From Sneathiella sp. (GTDB taxonomy: Bacteria > Pseudomonadota > Alphaproteobacteria > Sneathiellales > Sneathiellaceae): 32,762 nucleotides of DNA. Below the pieces are notes generated by a model. It had not been told where the DNA came from. It saw only the letters and a program-made list of their open reading frames with translations, and ran no database searches. A program made the translations under genes and the position numbers. The stretch covers positions 1 to 32,762 of the forward strand of contig JAIOYL010000017.1 of assembly GCA_021741195.1 (NCBI GenBank). Reading direction: 5' to 3'. Shown piece after piece: positions 7,675 through 15,870 of this stretch (positions are counted from its first letter, which is position 1; the number at the start of each line of letters is the position of its first letter).

Positions 7675-8871
7675 TTATTTAGGTTGTTCCCAAAGAATTC
7701 CGCCGGCTATGAGTGATTCAATCTCACCGCCATCATACCCGAGCTCTTCCATGATTTCCCGGCCCTGTGCCCCGAAACCGGGAGGGGCCGACTTGGCGGA
7801 ACCCGGCGTCCGGCTCATTTTAACGGCAACGCCGGTGCCGGAATATCCGTCCATTTCCACAACCATATTACGATACCGCGTATGCGGATGATTGAGCGCC
7901 TCCGGGACCGACATCGCCGCCCCCGCCGGAACGCCGGCCGCCAGCAGCTTGGTTGCCACCTCGATACCGTCCTTATCCTTGAACAGGTTATTCAAGGCCT
8001 CGTTCAACGCGGCCCGATTGGCGACCCTGAGTGAATTATCGGCATATCTGGGGTCTTTTGCAAGCTCTGGCTCACCAAGTGCCGCGCAAAGCTTGGTGAA
8101 CTGCCCGTGGTTACCGACCCCGAGGAAGACCGGAGCGGTTTTCGTCGGATAAAGATCATAGGGTGCGATATTTGGATGCGAGTTCCCGGTCAGTTTCGGT
8201 GCATTGCCGGACATCAGGAAATTTGGCGCATGCGGATGCTGCAACTGAATACCTGTGTCGTACAGAGAGGCTTCGACGGATTGGCCCTTGCCGGATGTAT
8301 GGCGTTCATTAACCGCCATCAGGATCCCGATGACGGCGTTCATCCCGGTGCCGAGATCGACCAGCGGAATACCGAGCCGGACCTGGCCGGAATCCGGGGA
8401 TCCATTGATACTGATCAGCCCTGCCCAGGCCTGAATCACCGCGTCATAACCGGGAAACCCGCCGAAGGGGCCATCGGCACCGAAGCCGGTCACCCGGCAA
8501 TGGATAAGCCGGGGGAATTTTTTCGACAGAAAATCCTCATAGCCAAGGCCCCATTTCTCGAGGCTGCCGGTCTTGAAATTTTCCACCATGACATCGGCAT
8601 CTTCGAGCAGTTCAAGCAGAATCTTCTTGCCATCTTCGTGGCGGATATCAAGGGCGATGGATCGCTTGTTGCGGTTGGTGCCGGAGAAATATGCTGATAT
8701 TCCGGCTTCGTTGTAGGGAGGACCCCAACCCCGTGTTTCGTCGCCCTGCGGCGGTTCTATCTTGATGATTTCCGCACCATGATCGCCCAGCATTTGCGTT
8801 GCAAACGGGCCTCCCAGCACGCGGGAGAGATCAATAACTTTTAGTCCGGAGAGGGCACCTTTACTCGACAT
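7675..8871 (-). CDS. CaiB/BaiF (class III) CoA-transferase
   Basis: Transfers CoA between a donor thioester and a carboxylic acid through an aspartyl-CoA anhydride, as in formyl-CoA, carnitine or succinyl-CoA transferases. The 398-residue protein starts MSSKGALSGLKVIDLSRVLG and shows GDHGAEIIKIEPPQGDETRG, the family nucleotide-binding edge. The FPGYDAVIQAWAG motif carries the expected catalytic aspartate. ATG 8871 has AAAGGA six bases upstream and is preferred over a start 18 codons earlier. It lies 50 bases after the class I CoA-transferase B gene and 101 bases before the Mo-hydroxylase, in the same direction. The acid it activates is not predictable. Confidence 0.93.
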   Translation of the reverse strand: MSSKGALSGLKVIDLSRVLGGPFATQMLGDHGAEIIKIEPPQGDETRGWGPPYNEAGISAYFSGTNRNKRSIALDIRHEDGKKILLELLEDADVMVENFKTGSLEKWGLGYEDFLSKKFPRLIHCRVTGFGADGPFGGFPGYDAVIQAWAGLISINGSPDSGQVRLGIPLVDLGTGMNAVIGILMAVNERHTSGKGQSVEASLYDTGIQLQHPHAPNFLMSGNAPKLTGNSHPNIAPYDLYPTKTAPVFLGVGNHGQFTKLCAALGEPELAKDPRYADNSLRVANRAALNEALNNLFKDKDGIEVATKLLAAGVPAGAAMSVPEALNHPHTRYRNMVVEMDGYSGTGVAVKMSRTPGSAKSAPPGFGAQGREIMEELGYDGGEIESLIAGGILWEQPK

Positions 8872-8921
8872 GTCAGTCCTTTGGTTTTCTTTATTATTTC
8901 TTGGAGAGTTTATTTTACCGG

Positions 8922-9662
8922 TCAATCCGGCGATGTCACTGTAAATATGGTATTAGAGAAATTCGGATATACTTCCGCAATCTTTGCCTTGACCTGCCTG
9001 TCCAGCAAATCAAGGAGTTGCGGGTCTGGGTCGGGCGTAACGGGGACGTTCTCAAGGTAATCAAATGCAAAGCCTGTATTATCGAGAATATCCTCAAGCG
9101 AGTTGGTCGCATGGACAGAGACGAGGTTAAAGCGCTTCCTATTTTTATCGAAGCGAAAATATCCCTTGCTCGTTATAAGGCCGAAGGGCCCGCCTTTGCG
9201 GTAGATACCTTCCTCCGATGTGCCTGGCGCACTGATAAAATCAACCTTCTCAACCAGCGTCCGCCGGGAATGCTCCTCCCGGAAAAGAATAACCTTCGGG
9301 ATAAGGAAGTAAAGATAGGCGGAACCGAAGGTGCCGGGCCATCGTGGGTTCGATTTTGGATAGTCGCCGCGTCCCATCAGATTGATATTGGCGCTGCCAT
9401 CTATCTGGCCGCCGCCCAGAAAAAATGCGTCAATGCGCCCTTGAGCGGCGCAGTCGAAAAGCTCGCCGCCACCGCCGGTGAAAAAATTATTGGCGACGGA
9501 TCCCAGAATATTTACATGCATCGGGCTGCCCCAGGCCGCCTTGGCGAGAAGGGCCGCTGCGCCTGGAATCGGGGACGCCGCGCCCACCGCCACATGATTG
9601 CAATCGCGCAAAAGCCCGGCGATCAGGCAGATCAGTGCCTTCTTTTCATCTGCAACCGTCAT
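8922..9662 (-). CDS. Class I CoA-transferase, subunit B (glutaconate/IpdB type)
   Basis: The 246-residue beta subunit of a two-component CoA-transferase or the related CoA-ester hydrolase family (GctB, IpdB). The N-terminus GLLRDCNHVAVGAASPIPGA and the FFLGGGQIDGSANINLMGRG stretch identify the family. The GGGGELFD segment sits where the catalytic Glu region of the beta subunit would be. GctAB transfers CoA, whereas IpdAB opens a steroid ring as a CoA thioester. I cannot decide between them from sequence. Its ATG overlaps the stop codon of the alpha subunit gene (ATGA), a sign of coupled translation. Confidence 0.88.
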   Translation of the reverse strand: MTVADEKKALICLIAGLLRDCNHVAVGAASPIPGAAALLAKAAWGSPMHVNILGSVANNFFTGGGGELFDCAAQGRIDAFFLGGGQIDGSANINLMGRGDYPKSNPRWPGTFGSAYLYFLIPKVILFREEHSRRTLVEKVDFISAPGTSEEGIYRKGGPFGLITSKGYFRFDKNRKRFNLVSVHATNSLEDILDNTGFAFDYLENVPVTPDPDPQLLDLLDRQVKAKIAEVYPNFSNTIFTVTSPD

Positions 9663-10489
9663 GCCATCGCGCTTTCGCTAAAAACATACCGCTCAAGATA
9701 GTCGTTAAAGCCGGCATCGCTCGCCGCCATTTCCATATAACGGCGCATATGTGCGTCATCACCCTTCGCGCCGTTCCAGAAGGGAAGCGGCCAACTCCCG
9801 TTCGGGGAAAGGCTTACCTTGCCGACGTAAAGGGCGGGCAGTACACCGGCGGCTTTTTCCTCCGTCTCGAAAAGGCTGGTTTCGGAAATTGCATCGACGG
9901 TGACAAACGCCGTCATTGAGGCATGGGCCATGTTCACAAGCTCCCGTTTGCGTCCGAGCCAGACGTTCCCGTCCCGGTCGGCGAGCGGTGCGTGAAAGAG
10001 CGCAATATCCGGCCGTATCGCCGGTATGGCGACGATCGGATCGTCGCCATCAGAAAAAGGGTTTTGTATTACTTTCCAGTCAGGATGGTTTTTCAAAACG
10101 TCGCTTCCGAGAATTCCGCGAAGAGGGATGAAAGGGGTGCCTTTTTGCGAGGCTTGCAATCCCGCATGGATCGCCGGGCAGGTGGCATCAACCAGGCGGA
10201 TCGTTCCTTCGCGCACGGCCCTGGTGAAGCGGGGCGCCGGGCCATATTCACCGAGAGTAAGGGCGGAGCTTTCGAGTGTTGTCACGCAACCCGCGCCGAT
10301 CAGTAGTTCCGCCTGCAGCCCGCTTGTCGGCACACCGACGATATGGAGACCCTGCGCGCGTCTTCGTATAAGCGCTCGCGTCGCCGCCATGGAAACCCCG
10401 GCATAGTCGGCGGGAATCGCTATTTTCGCGCCATCAGGGATGGTTTTGGCAAGGTCATCGATGGAAACGATATCGAAAGAGGCAGACAT
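9659..10489 (-). CDS. Class I CoA-transferase, subunit A (glutaconate/IpdA type)
   Basis: The 276-residue alpha subunit paired with the downstream beta subunit. The N-terminal DLAKTIPDGAKIAIPADYAG and the GVPTSGLQAELLIGAGCV segment match the alpha fold of glutaconate CoA-transferase-like enzymes, and RPDIALFHAPLADRDGNVWL is the highly conserved DxAxxHAxxADxxGN stretch. AAGGA lies nine bases before ATG 10489. The gene follows the MFS transporter by 31 bases, so transport and CoA activation are probably co-transcribed. The subunit identity is secure; the reaction is not. Confidence 0.88.
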   Translation of the reverse strand: MSASFDIVSIDDLAKTIPDGAKIAIPADYAGVSMAATRALIRRRAQGLHIVGVPTSGLQAELLIGAGCVTTLESSALTLGEYGPAPRFTRAVREGTIRLVDATCPAIHAGLQASQKGTPFIPLRGILGSDVLKNHPDWKVIQNPFSDGDDPIVAIPAIRPDIALFHAPLADRDGNVWLGRKRELVNMAHASMTAFVTVDAISETSLFETEEKAAGVLPALYVGKVSLSPNGSWPLPFWNGAKGDDAHMRRYMEMAASDAGFNDYLERYVFSESAMA

Positions 10490-10520
10490 TTTCTTGTTCC
10501 TTATTTTGCATCCGGTCCCA

Positions 10521-11765
10521 TTATGATTGGCTTCTTATCTCTCTTACAAGAAGAAATGGGGAGGCGCCGACAAGAAGACAAATAATCGAATAGGTGAAAA
10601 CGACTTCATAGCTGCCTGTGAGATCGTAGAGCAGGCCCGAGAAGAAGGATCCGCTTGCCATCCCTAGTCCGCCGCCGACAGAGATGCCACCGTATATGGC
10701 CCCAAAACTGCGGCCGCGAAAAAGGCGCGAGGCAATGGATCCGATCATGGGGCCGCGCGACCCCATGGAAAGGCCAAAACAGACGATAAACCCGTAGAGT
10801 GGTAATAGGTGATCCGACCGGTCTAGAAGCCATAGACAGATCACCGCCGTAATAGTGACGACATAGCTGAGCATAGCCGTCCTGAACAACCCGATTTTAA
10901 GCGCAAGATATCCTGCACCCAGCATTCCGACAGGAATGAAAATGCCGGTCAGGCCGAAATTCACCGATGCCTCAATCGGGGTAAAACCGATTTCAATCAA
11001 ATAGGTGACCGCCTGGATGACGATGGAAAACATCCCGTTTCCAGTGAAAAAGAAAACCGATGCCAGGCCCCAGAAGGCCCATGTGCGGATCGCCTTCGCC
11101 ATCGTCCAGTCGATTTCCACGGTTTCTACATCTGTTGTTTTGGGGCGGATCAGATCCCGGCTGCCGGCCGTGAGGCGCCGCCAGGGTAGAAACAGGATGA
11201 CAAGAAGAACGCCAAGGACGCCACAGCCAAGCAGAAATTCGGCTTGGCGCCAGCTATAATGTTCAATAAATATTTGCGAAAGCGTCAGCCCGAGCAGCGA
11301 TCCCGCCCCCATCGATGAATAAATAATGGCGAGAGCCAACGGTATCTGGGTCCTGAACCAGCGACTCGCCAGGGCGGAATTTGTTACATTACCGAGACAG
11401 GAGGCGGAAAATCCCACCAACAGGCTGATGCTTAAATAGAAGTGCCAGATATTTGTCGCGAGTCCTGCAAATATCAGCCCGAGCCCGGCGGCGATGATGC
11501 CAAGCCCATAGACGTTACGCGGCCCCAGCCGGTCGAACAGGATACCGACGATAGGGCCTGTCAATCCGGTTACCAGACCACCACCCGAATAGATGGAGGC
11601 CACGGTGCCGCGCGGCCAGGCAAATTCGCTTCCCAGCGGGGAGACAAGGTTCGGGAAATTTTCAAAAGCGAAGCGGCCTGTCATGCCCATCATGAAGCAG
11701 AGGGCAAGAACACCAATCGCCATCAGCGAGAATTCAGTTGCTTTCTGCTCGGTCACGAAACCCAA
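10521..11765 (-). CDS. MFS transporter (oxalate/formate antiporter-like or monocarboxylate-type)
   Basis: A 12-helix major facilitator protein of 414 residues in the inner membrane. The loop between helices 2 and 3 carries GILFDRLGPRNVYGLG, the family A-motif. The second half shows the matching internal repeat (MLGAGYLALKIGLFRTAMLS). Relatives move organic anions such as oxalate, formate or monocarboxylates. The adjacent CoA-transferase genes support uptake of an organic acid, by context only. The start is uncertain: TTG 11765 gives MGFVTEQKATEF, while GTG 11756 (VTEQKATEF) is equally plausible, and neither has a strong ribosome-binding site. Confidence 0.9.
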   Translation of the reverse strand: MGFVTEQKATEFSLMAIGVLALCFMMGMTGRFAFENFPNLVSPLGSEFAWPRGTVASIYSGGGLVTGLTGPIVGILFDRLGPRNVYGLGIIAAGLGLIFAGLATNIWHFYLSISLLVGFSASCLGNVTNSALASRWFRTQIPLALAIIYSSMGAGSLLGLTLSQIFIEHYSWRQAEFLLGCGVLGVLLVILFLPWRRLTAGSRDLIRPKTTDVETVEIDWTMAKAIRTWAFWGLASVFFFTGNGMFSIVIQAVTYLIEIGFTPIEASVNFGLTGIFIPVGMLGAGYLALKIGLFRTAMLSYVVTITAVICLWLLDRSDHLLPLYGFIVCFGLSMGSRGPMIGSIASRLFRGRSFGAIYGGISVGGGLGMASGSFFSGLLYDLTGSYEVVFTYSIICLLVGASPFLLVREIRSQS

Positions 11766-11810
11766 TCCATTCTTTTATTTTTTCTGGGTAAAAGCAGGGC
11801 ACATCGGGGC

Positions 11811-12611
11811 CTAATCTTTTCGATAGATGACTGAAGCAATCCATCCGGCAAACAGCGCAATAATATTGGCGGCGATACCATACAGAACCGAATAATCATG
11901 TGCGAAATCATAGATGGTGCGCCCTATTCCGGATTTCTTTATGAAAAGCGGAGAGGATTGTGCGCTGATAAGATCACCGTCTCTGAACAGAAAAAATTCA
12001 GCAACGTAATCGCCGACAGGAACATTGGCCGGTAAATCAATGGTCGTTCTGAACAGGGTGTCGCCGAGGAAATGGATAGCTGTTTCCCGATCCGAGTAGA
12101 GATTGTCTTCCGATTTCTGCCGGACGATGGCTTCCTGAAAGGGGAAACTTTCCGCACCCGGCACTTCTGAAAGGAACCCGAGCCTCACGGGGCCAATTTT
12201 CAGGCGATTGAGTGACGTTGCTGAGGTAATTTCTTCAACCGGACGATTGCTGGCAAGCGCGTAAAAGCTTGGAACTTCTTCAAACTCGACTGATGCCGTA
12301 TTCATCCAGATTCCCGCAATTCTGTCTTTACGCCGGACAACGACATTTTTGCGGGGACCGCGGACAACGATAACAAGATCGTCATGGCCGAATTCTTCCG
12401 CGTCGTTGTCAGATTGTATTGTGCCGAACAGCAAAAGTTCTGTCCCCGTGAAGTCCGAGGTAACAGAGATCAAATGGGAGGAAATATCGGTGACCAGTGT
12501 GGAATCCGCCGCCGCCTTCGACAGCGGGAACAGGCTGAAAGAGGTCAGGATCGTCGCGAATAAGGCCAGATGTCCAAGTGAATTAATTGCGGCGGCTTTC
12601 ATGAGCCTCAT
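11811..12611 (-). CDS. TIGR02186-type membrane protein paired with TauE/SafE
   Basis: A 266-residue protein with an N-terminal signal or anchor (LALFATILTSFSLFPLSKAA), a largely beta periplasmic domain, and one C-terminal transmembrane helix (YGIAANIIALFAGWIASVIY) ending in a short basic tail. This layout, the FTGTELLLFGTI segment, and the position after a TauE-like exporter match the alphaproteobacterial family TIGR02186, whose function is unknown. Its ATG overlaps the exporter stop codon (ATGA), so the two are probably made together and may work together on sulfite or organosulfur export. The role is inference. Confidence 0.85.
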   Translation of the reverse strand: MRLMKAAAINSLGHLALFATILTSFSLFPLSKAAADSTLVTDISSHLISVTSDFTGTELLLFGTIQSDNDAEEFGHDDLVIVVRGPRKNVVVRRKDRIAGIWMNTASVEFEEVPSFYALASNRPVEEITSATSLNRLKIGPVRLGFLSEVPGAESFPFQEAIVRQKSEDNLYSDRETAIHFLGDTLFRTTIDLPANVPVGDYVAEFFLFRDGDLISAQSSPLFIKKSGIGRTIYDFAHDYSVLYGIAANIIALFAGWIASVIYRKD

Positions 12612-13528
12612 TGCCCCGCTGTTACGCTTAGGGAATAAAGATCGTCGGGCGTAATAACCAGATCAAAGGCGAGCTTGGCGCAGACGATAAGCACCAGGAG
12701 TGAGAGCAGGCTTCGAAGCTGCTCACCTCGCAATTTTGTGCCGAACCGGGTTCCAAACTGGGCGCCGACAACCGAACTGCTCATCAACAGGACTGCCAGC
12801 ATTATATCAACTGTCTGGGTGGCGATGGAGTGAAGCAGGGTGACGTTGATGGTGACGAAAATGATCTGGAACAACGACGTTCCGATAACTACTGTGGTTG
12901 GCATTCCCAGTAAATAAATCATGGCGGGCACCATGACAAATCCGCCGCCAACGCCCATGATGCCCGACAGTATCCCGACAAAGGCGCCAATACCCAGCGG
13001 CATCAACGCGCTGATATAAAGCTTTGATTTGCGAAACCGCATTTTGAACGGAAGGCCATGGATCCAGTAGTGCTGATGAAGCTTCTTGCGCTTTACAGAT
13101 CCTCTGCGGACATTAATCAGCGCATTGACGCTTTCAAAAAACATCAGGCCGCCAATCGTGCCGAGAAATATAACATAGGATAGAGAAATCAGCAGATCGA
13201 CCTGACCAATGGATTTCAGGATAGTAAAGATCCAAGTACCAATGAGGGAACCGACAATACCGCCGACAAGCAGGATTATTCCCATCTTGAAATCGACATT
13301 CCCCCGACGCCAATGGGCGAGAACGCCGGAAACGCTGGAAGCGGTAATCTGGTTAGCGACGGTGGCAACGGCAACGGCGGGCGGGATGCCGACAAAAATC
13401 AACAATGGCGTCATCAAAAAGCCGCCACCGACGCCAAACATTCCCGACAGCAACCCGATTGCTCCGCCCATGCCCAAGATCAGAAACAGATTGACTGAAA
13501 TCTCGGCAATGGGCAGGTAAACAGTCAT
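12608..13528 (-). CDS. TauE/SafE family sulfite or organosulfonate exporter
   Basis: A 306-residue polytopic inner-membrane protein with about eight hydrophobic helices and the family's two internal repeats. The first begins IGLLSGMFGVGGGFLMTP, the second VGILSGIMGVGGGFVMVP. Family members export sulfite, sulfoacetate or related anions; the substrate here is not shown. A basic cytoplasmic loop (RRGSVKRKKLHQHYWIHG) separates the halves. It is the first gene of the leftward run and overlaps the TIGR02186-type gene by four bases. The 264-base gap upstream is AT-rich and must hold its promoter and that of the divergent glycosyltransferase; I could not fix either. Confidence 0.93.
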   Translation of the reverse strand: MTVYLPIAEISVNLFLILGMGGAIGLLSGMFGVGGGFLMTPLLIFVGIPPAVAVATVANQITASSVSGVLAHWRRGNVDFKMGIILLVGGIVGSLIGTWIFTILKSIGQVDLLISLSYVIFLGTIGGLMFFESVNALINVRRGSVKRKKLHQHYWIHGLPFKMRFRKSKLYISALMPLGIGAFVGILSGIMGVGGGFVMVPAMIYLLGMPTTVVIGTSLFQIIFVTINVTLLHSIATQTVDIMLAVLLMSSSVVGAQFGTRFGTKLRGEQLRSLLSLLVLIVCAKLAFDLVITPDDLYSLSVTAGQ

Positions 13529-13792
13529 TCGACGGATTGAGCCTTCTTGATTTTTGTATTCGGACAGGGTCGGCGCACCGATTCTTCTGGCTATACATGA
13601 AAAGGCAAAAGAAGGGAAGGGGACTGCGGGAAAAGTTATAAATCACGACAAAATTTTAATATTACTGTTGCAATACGTCATTTTCGCAGAAGACAAGGGA
13701 TGCAGTGGGCCTAAAATTCACTTGTGAAATCAAAGTTGTGAAGATATCTAATTTTTCAGTTCAATCTTGGGTAATGAAATTGCGGAGCGAAA

Positions 13793-14827
13793 ATGCGTGT
13801 TCTATACGTGGGAAACTTTAACGAGAAGTCGAACGGCGCCCGATTTTACGACTCCAATAGAAAATTGGCCAACGGATTTATCCGAAACGGCCATCAGGTG
13901 TATCAGTTCAGCGATCGCGATATCGCCCGGGCCTCAACCTGGTTTGGATCGCGCAAGTTCGGGATATTGCCCGCGAACCTCCGCCTGATCGAAATTGCCA
14001 GAAATTTCTGGCCGGATATTTTGGTAATTGGGCATGCCGATCCAATATTCGCAACCACGTTGAAGAAAATACGCAAAACCGTCCCGCATATCAAGATTGC
14101 GGCCTATAATTTTGACGCACTCTGGCACCAGGACAATGTCAATAGAATTACGGATCACGCAGACGAGGCGGATGCAGTTTTTATCACAACCGCTGGGGAG
14201 CCGCTCCAGCAATTTGCCCGTAAGAGGAACGTTGTTTCCTTCTTTCCAAACCTCGTCGATATATCCATAGATACAGTACGCGCTTTCGAGAACCCTGCGC
14301 CGGAGCACCGGTTGTTTTATGGTATGGGGAATGCGCTGCCAGACAGTGAGAGGTATAATGTCGCCAGCCAGATACTTGATAAGTTCGGCGATGAGACAGT
14401 CGAAATTCTTGGAATGCGTGGCAAACGGCCAACTTCAGGCATTGACTATCAGCGTCGCCTTGCAAACGCCCGTATGGGATTGAACCTGAGCCAAGGCGAG
14501 AGCGAGGGTTATCCGCTTTATAGCTCGGATCGGGTGTCGCAATATACCGGCAACGGCTTGATGACCCTTGTTCACCGCAGGACCGGGTATGACCGGATTT
14601 TCAAGGAAGATGAGTTTGTATTTTATAATGATTTTAACGAGTTGCTTAAAAAAATCGAATATTACAATCTTCATGACGATGAGGCGCGTGAAATTGCTGA
14701 AAACGGCTGGCGGCGCAGTCACGAGATATTCAATGAGAGGCTCGTCGCCAAATACATAGAAGAAGTTACTTTTCGTGAGGCGTTAAGCGAGGACTACCAG
14801 TGGCCAACTGAATTTTATTCGGCCTGA
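13793..14827 (+). CDS. CgeB-like glycosyltransferase family protein
   Basis: A 344-residue cytoplasmic protein with the GT-B layout: an N-terminal Rossmann half starting MRVLYVGNFNEKSNGARFYD, and a C-terminal half matching the CgeB-like glycosyl transferase domain (RLANARMGLNLSQGES, RVSQYTGNGLMTLVHRRTGY, FVFYNDFNELLKKIEYY, then EIAENGWRRSHEIFNERLVA). Such proteins attach sugars to surface polymers or spore/flagellar proteins; donor and acceptor are unknown. GGAG lies six bases before ATG 13793. No polysaccharide genes are nearby. It ends one base from the convergent DUF962 gene, with no terminator between them. Confidence 0.8.
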   Translation: MRVLYVGNFNEKSNGARFYDSNRKLANGFIRNGHQVYQFSDRDIARASTWFGSRKFGILPANLRLIEIARNFWPDILVIGHADPIFATTLKKIRKTVPHIKIAAYNFDALWHQDNVNRITDHADEADAVFITTAGEPLQQFARKRNVVSFFPNLVDISIDTVRAFENPAPEHRLFYGMGNALPDSERYNVASQILDKFGDETVEILGMRGKRPTSGIDYQRRLANARMGLNLSQGESEGYPLYSSDRVSQYTGNGLMTLVHRRTGYDRIFKEDEFVFYNDFNELLKKIEYYNLHDDEAREIAENGWRRSHEIFNERLVAKYIEEVTFREALSEDYQWPTEFYSA

Positions 14828-14828
14828 T

Positions 14829-15158
14829 TTACTCGACCCCCGCTTTTTTGAGCTCCCCCGGAAGTTTGCCACCGAGCCAGTAAAAATACATCCGAAAATC
14901 GCTGACGAGGGACCAGTACGGATAGGTAAATGTCGCGGGACGGTTCTTCTCAACAAAGAAATGCGCAATCCAGGCCGGGCCGTATCCACTGACGAGGGCA
15001 ACGAAAATAAAAGCAGGCATTTGCAGAACAATCAGCAGCGCCAGACTTAAAATCGCGAGTGTTGTTCCCAGAAAATGCAGGCGCCGGGCATTTATGTTTG
15101 AATGCTCCCGCAGATAATAGGGCCAGAATTCGGCATAGGTGGTTATTTTGCTCGCCAT
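14829..15158 (-). CDS. Mpo1-like (DUF962) membrane protein
   Basis: A 109-residue protein of the DUF962/Mpo1 family. Yeast Mpo1 is an Fe(II)-dependent dioxygenase that performs alpha-oxidation of 2-hydroxy fatty acids. Typical features are YLREHSNINARRLHFLGT, with its conserved histidines, two central hydrophobic helices, and WIAHFFVEKNRPATFTYPYW. The C-terminal FRMYFYWLGGKL is also family-like. Whether the bacterial protein has the yeast activity is inference. It is transcribed away from the LiuR-type regulator gene, with a perfect palindrome between them, which would place it in a fatty acid regulon. Confidence 0.88.
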   Translation of the reverse strand: MASKITTYAEFWPYYLREHSNINARRLHFLGTTLAILSLALLIVLQMPAFIFVALVSGYGPAWIAHFFVEKNRPATFTYPYWSLVSDFRMYFYWLGGKLPGELKKAGVE

Positions 15159-15242
15159 TTCTTGCGTTTCCTGCTGATTTACGGATACAGTATATCAAGA
15201 TATCAGCCGAAAAATCCATTTTTTAGAACAATGCTCCTGGAG

Positions 15243-15266
15243 GTTGACGTTTACGTAAACGTCAAC
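15243..15266. promoter_or_regulatory. LiuR-type operator, perfect 24-bp palindrome
   Basis: A perfect palindrome around the core GACGTTTACGTAAACGTC, flanked by GTT and AAC. The MerR-family LiuR regulators of branched-chain and fatty acid catabolism bind ACGT-containing palindromes of this kind. It lies directly upstream of a LiuR-type gene and between the -35 and -10 elements of that gene's promoter, as expected for autoregulation. A 21/22 match to its inner 22 bases occurs at 30774-30795. Confidence 0.85.
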
Positions 15267-15272
15267 TATATT
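15244..15272 (+). promoter_or_regulatory. Sigma70 promoter of the LiuR-type regulator gene
   Basis: TTGACG (15244-15249), a 17-base spacer and TATATT (15267-15272) form a near-consensus promoter. The -35 hexamer and the whole spacer are the palindrome itself, the arrangement in which MerR-family proteins act. Confidence 0.7.
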
Positions 15273-15300
15273 GGCCGCAGGAACAGGGATTGGGTATGAT

Positions 15301-15741
15301 ATGAATGCCAATGCAAAAATAAACATGGATGACAGGGCCAGCTTTTCCATTACCGAACTCGCTGAGGAATTCGGTGTGACCTCCCGCACGATCCGCTTTT
15401 ATGAGGACAAGGGGCTGATAAATCCCGCTCGTGAAGGCACCACCCGTATTTATTCGCGTAAAGACCGTGGGCGGCTCAAAATTATCCTGCGCGGACGCCG
15501 GCTGGGGTTTAGCCTGCAGGACATCAAGAAGATGCTCGATATGTATTCTCCAAAAGGGGAAGCCACCGAACAGCTCACGTTTACGCTACAGAAATGCCAG
15601 GAACAACTGGCAAAGCTCGTTGTGCAACGCGAAGATATCGATGAGGCCATTGCGGAACTTGAGGATGGGATTGCCCAGTTGAAGTCGCATCTGGCATCGG
15701 GCGGGAAGCCTGAAAAAGGTTGCAGTAAGACGATTGCGTGA
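15301..15741 (+). CDS. liuR: MerR family transcriptional regulator, LiuR type
   Basis: A 146-residue DNA-binding regulator. The N-terminal winged-helix motif FSITELAEEFGVTSRTIRFY is followed by EDKGLINPAREGTTRIYSRK and ILRGRRLGFSLQDIKKML, which is the LiuR subgroup pattern. A long dimerisation helix follows, and a short tail contains a single Cys (KGCSKTIA) rather than a metal-binding cluster. LiuR regulators repress leucine/isovalerate and fatty acid catabolic genes. ATG 15301 is the first in-frame ATG after the promoter; AGGGA lies 11 bases upstream, and a later ATG (15325) lacks a site. A palindrome overlaps its promoter, and a near copy lies upstream of the SDR and SCP2 genes at 30.8 kb. 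The next gene downstream starts the beta-oxidation operon. Confidence 0.85.
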   Translation: MNANAKINMDDRASFSITELAEEFGVTSRTIRFYEDKGLINPAREGTTRIYSRKDRGRLKIILRGRRLGFSLQDIKKMLDMYSPKGEATEQLTFTLQKCQEQLAKLVVQREDIDEAIAELEDGIAQLKSHLASGGKPEKGCSKTIA

Positions 15742-15829
15742 ACAAATCTGCTAAATTGGGTGGCAGGCTCTCATTGTGGGAGTTATGCCCTAGATAATGG
15801 GGTAAGACTAGAAAAATTGACCGGAAAAC

Positions 15830-15839
15830 AGACCGGTCT
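15830..15839. promoter_or_regulatory. Short palindrome upstream of the beta-oxidation operon
   Basis: AGACCGGTCT is a perfect 10-bp palindrome, preceded by a GACCGG direct repeat (15820-15825), 31 bases before the thiolase ATG. It could be an operator for a regulator of the operon. No second copy was found by eye. Confidence 0.3.
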
Positions 15840-15870
15840 TGCTGGAATAATCTGAAAGGAAATTGTGATA

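Noticed and set aside
7019-7891. A 290-codon plus-strand frame
   Set aside because: Antisense to the hydroxylase start and the end of the CaiB gene; no family resemblance.
8901-9701. A 266-codon plus-strand frame
   Set aside because: Antisense shadow of the CoA-transferase B subunit.
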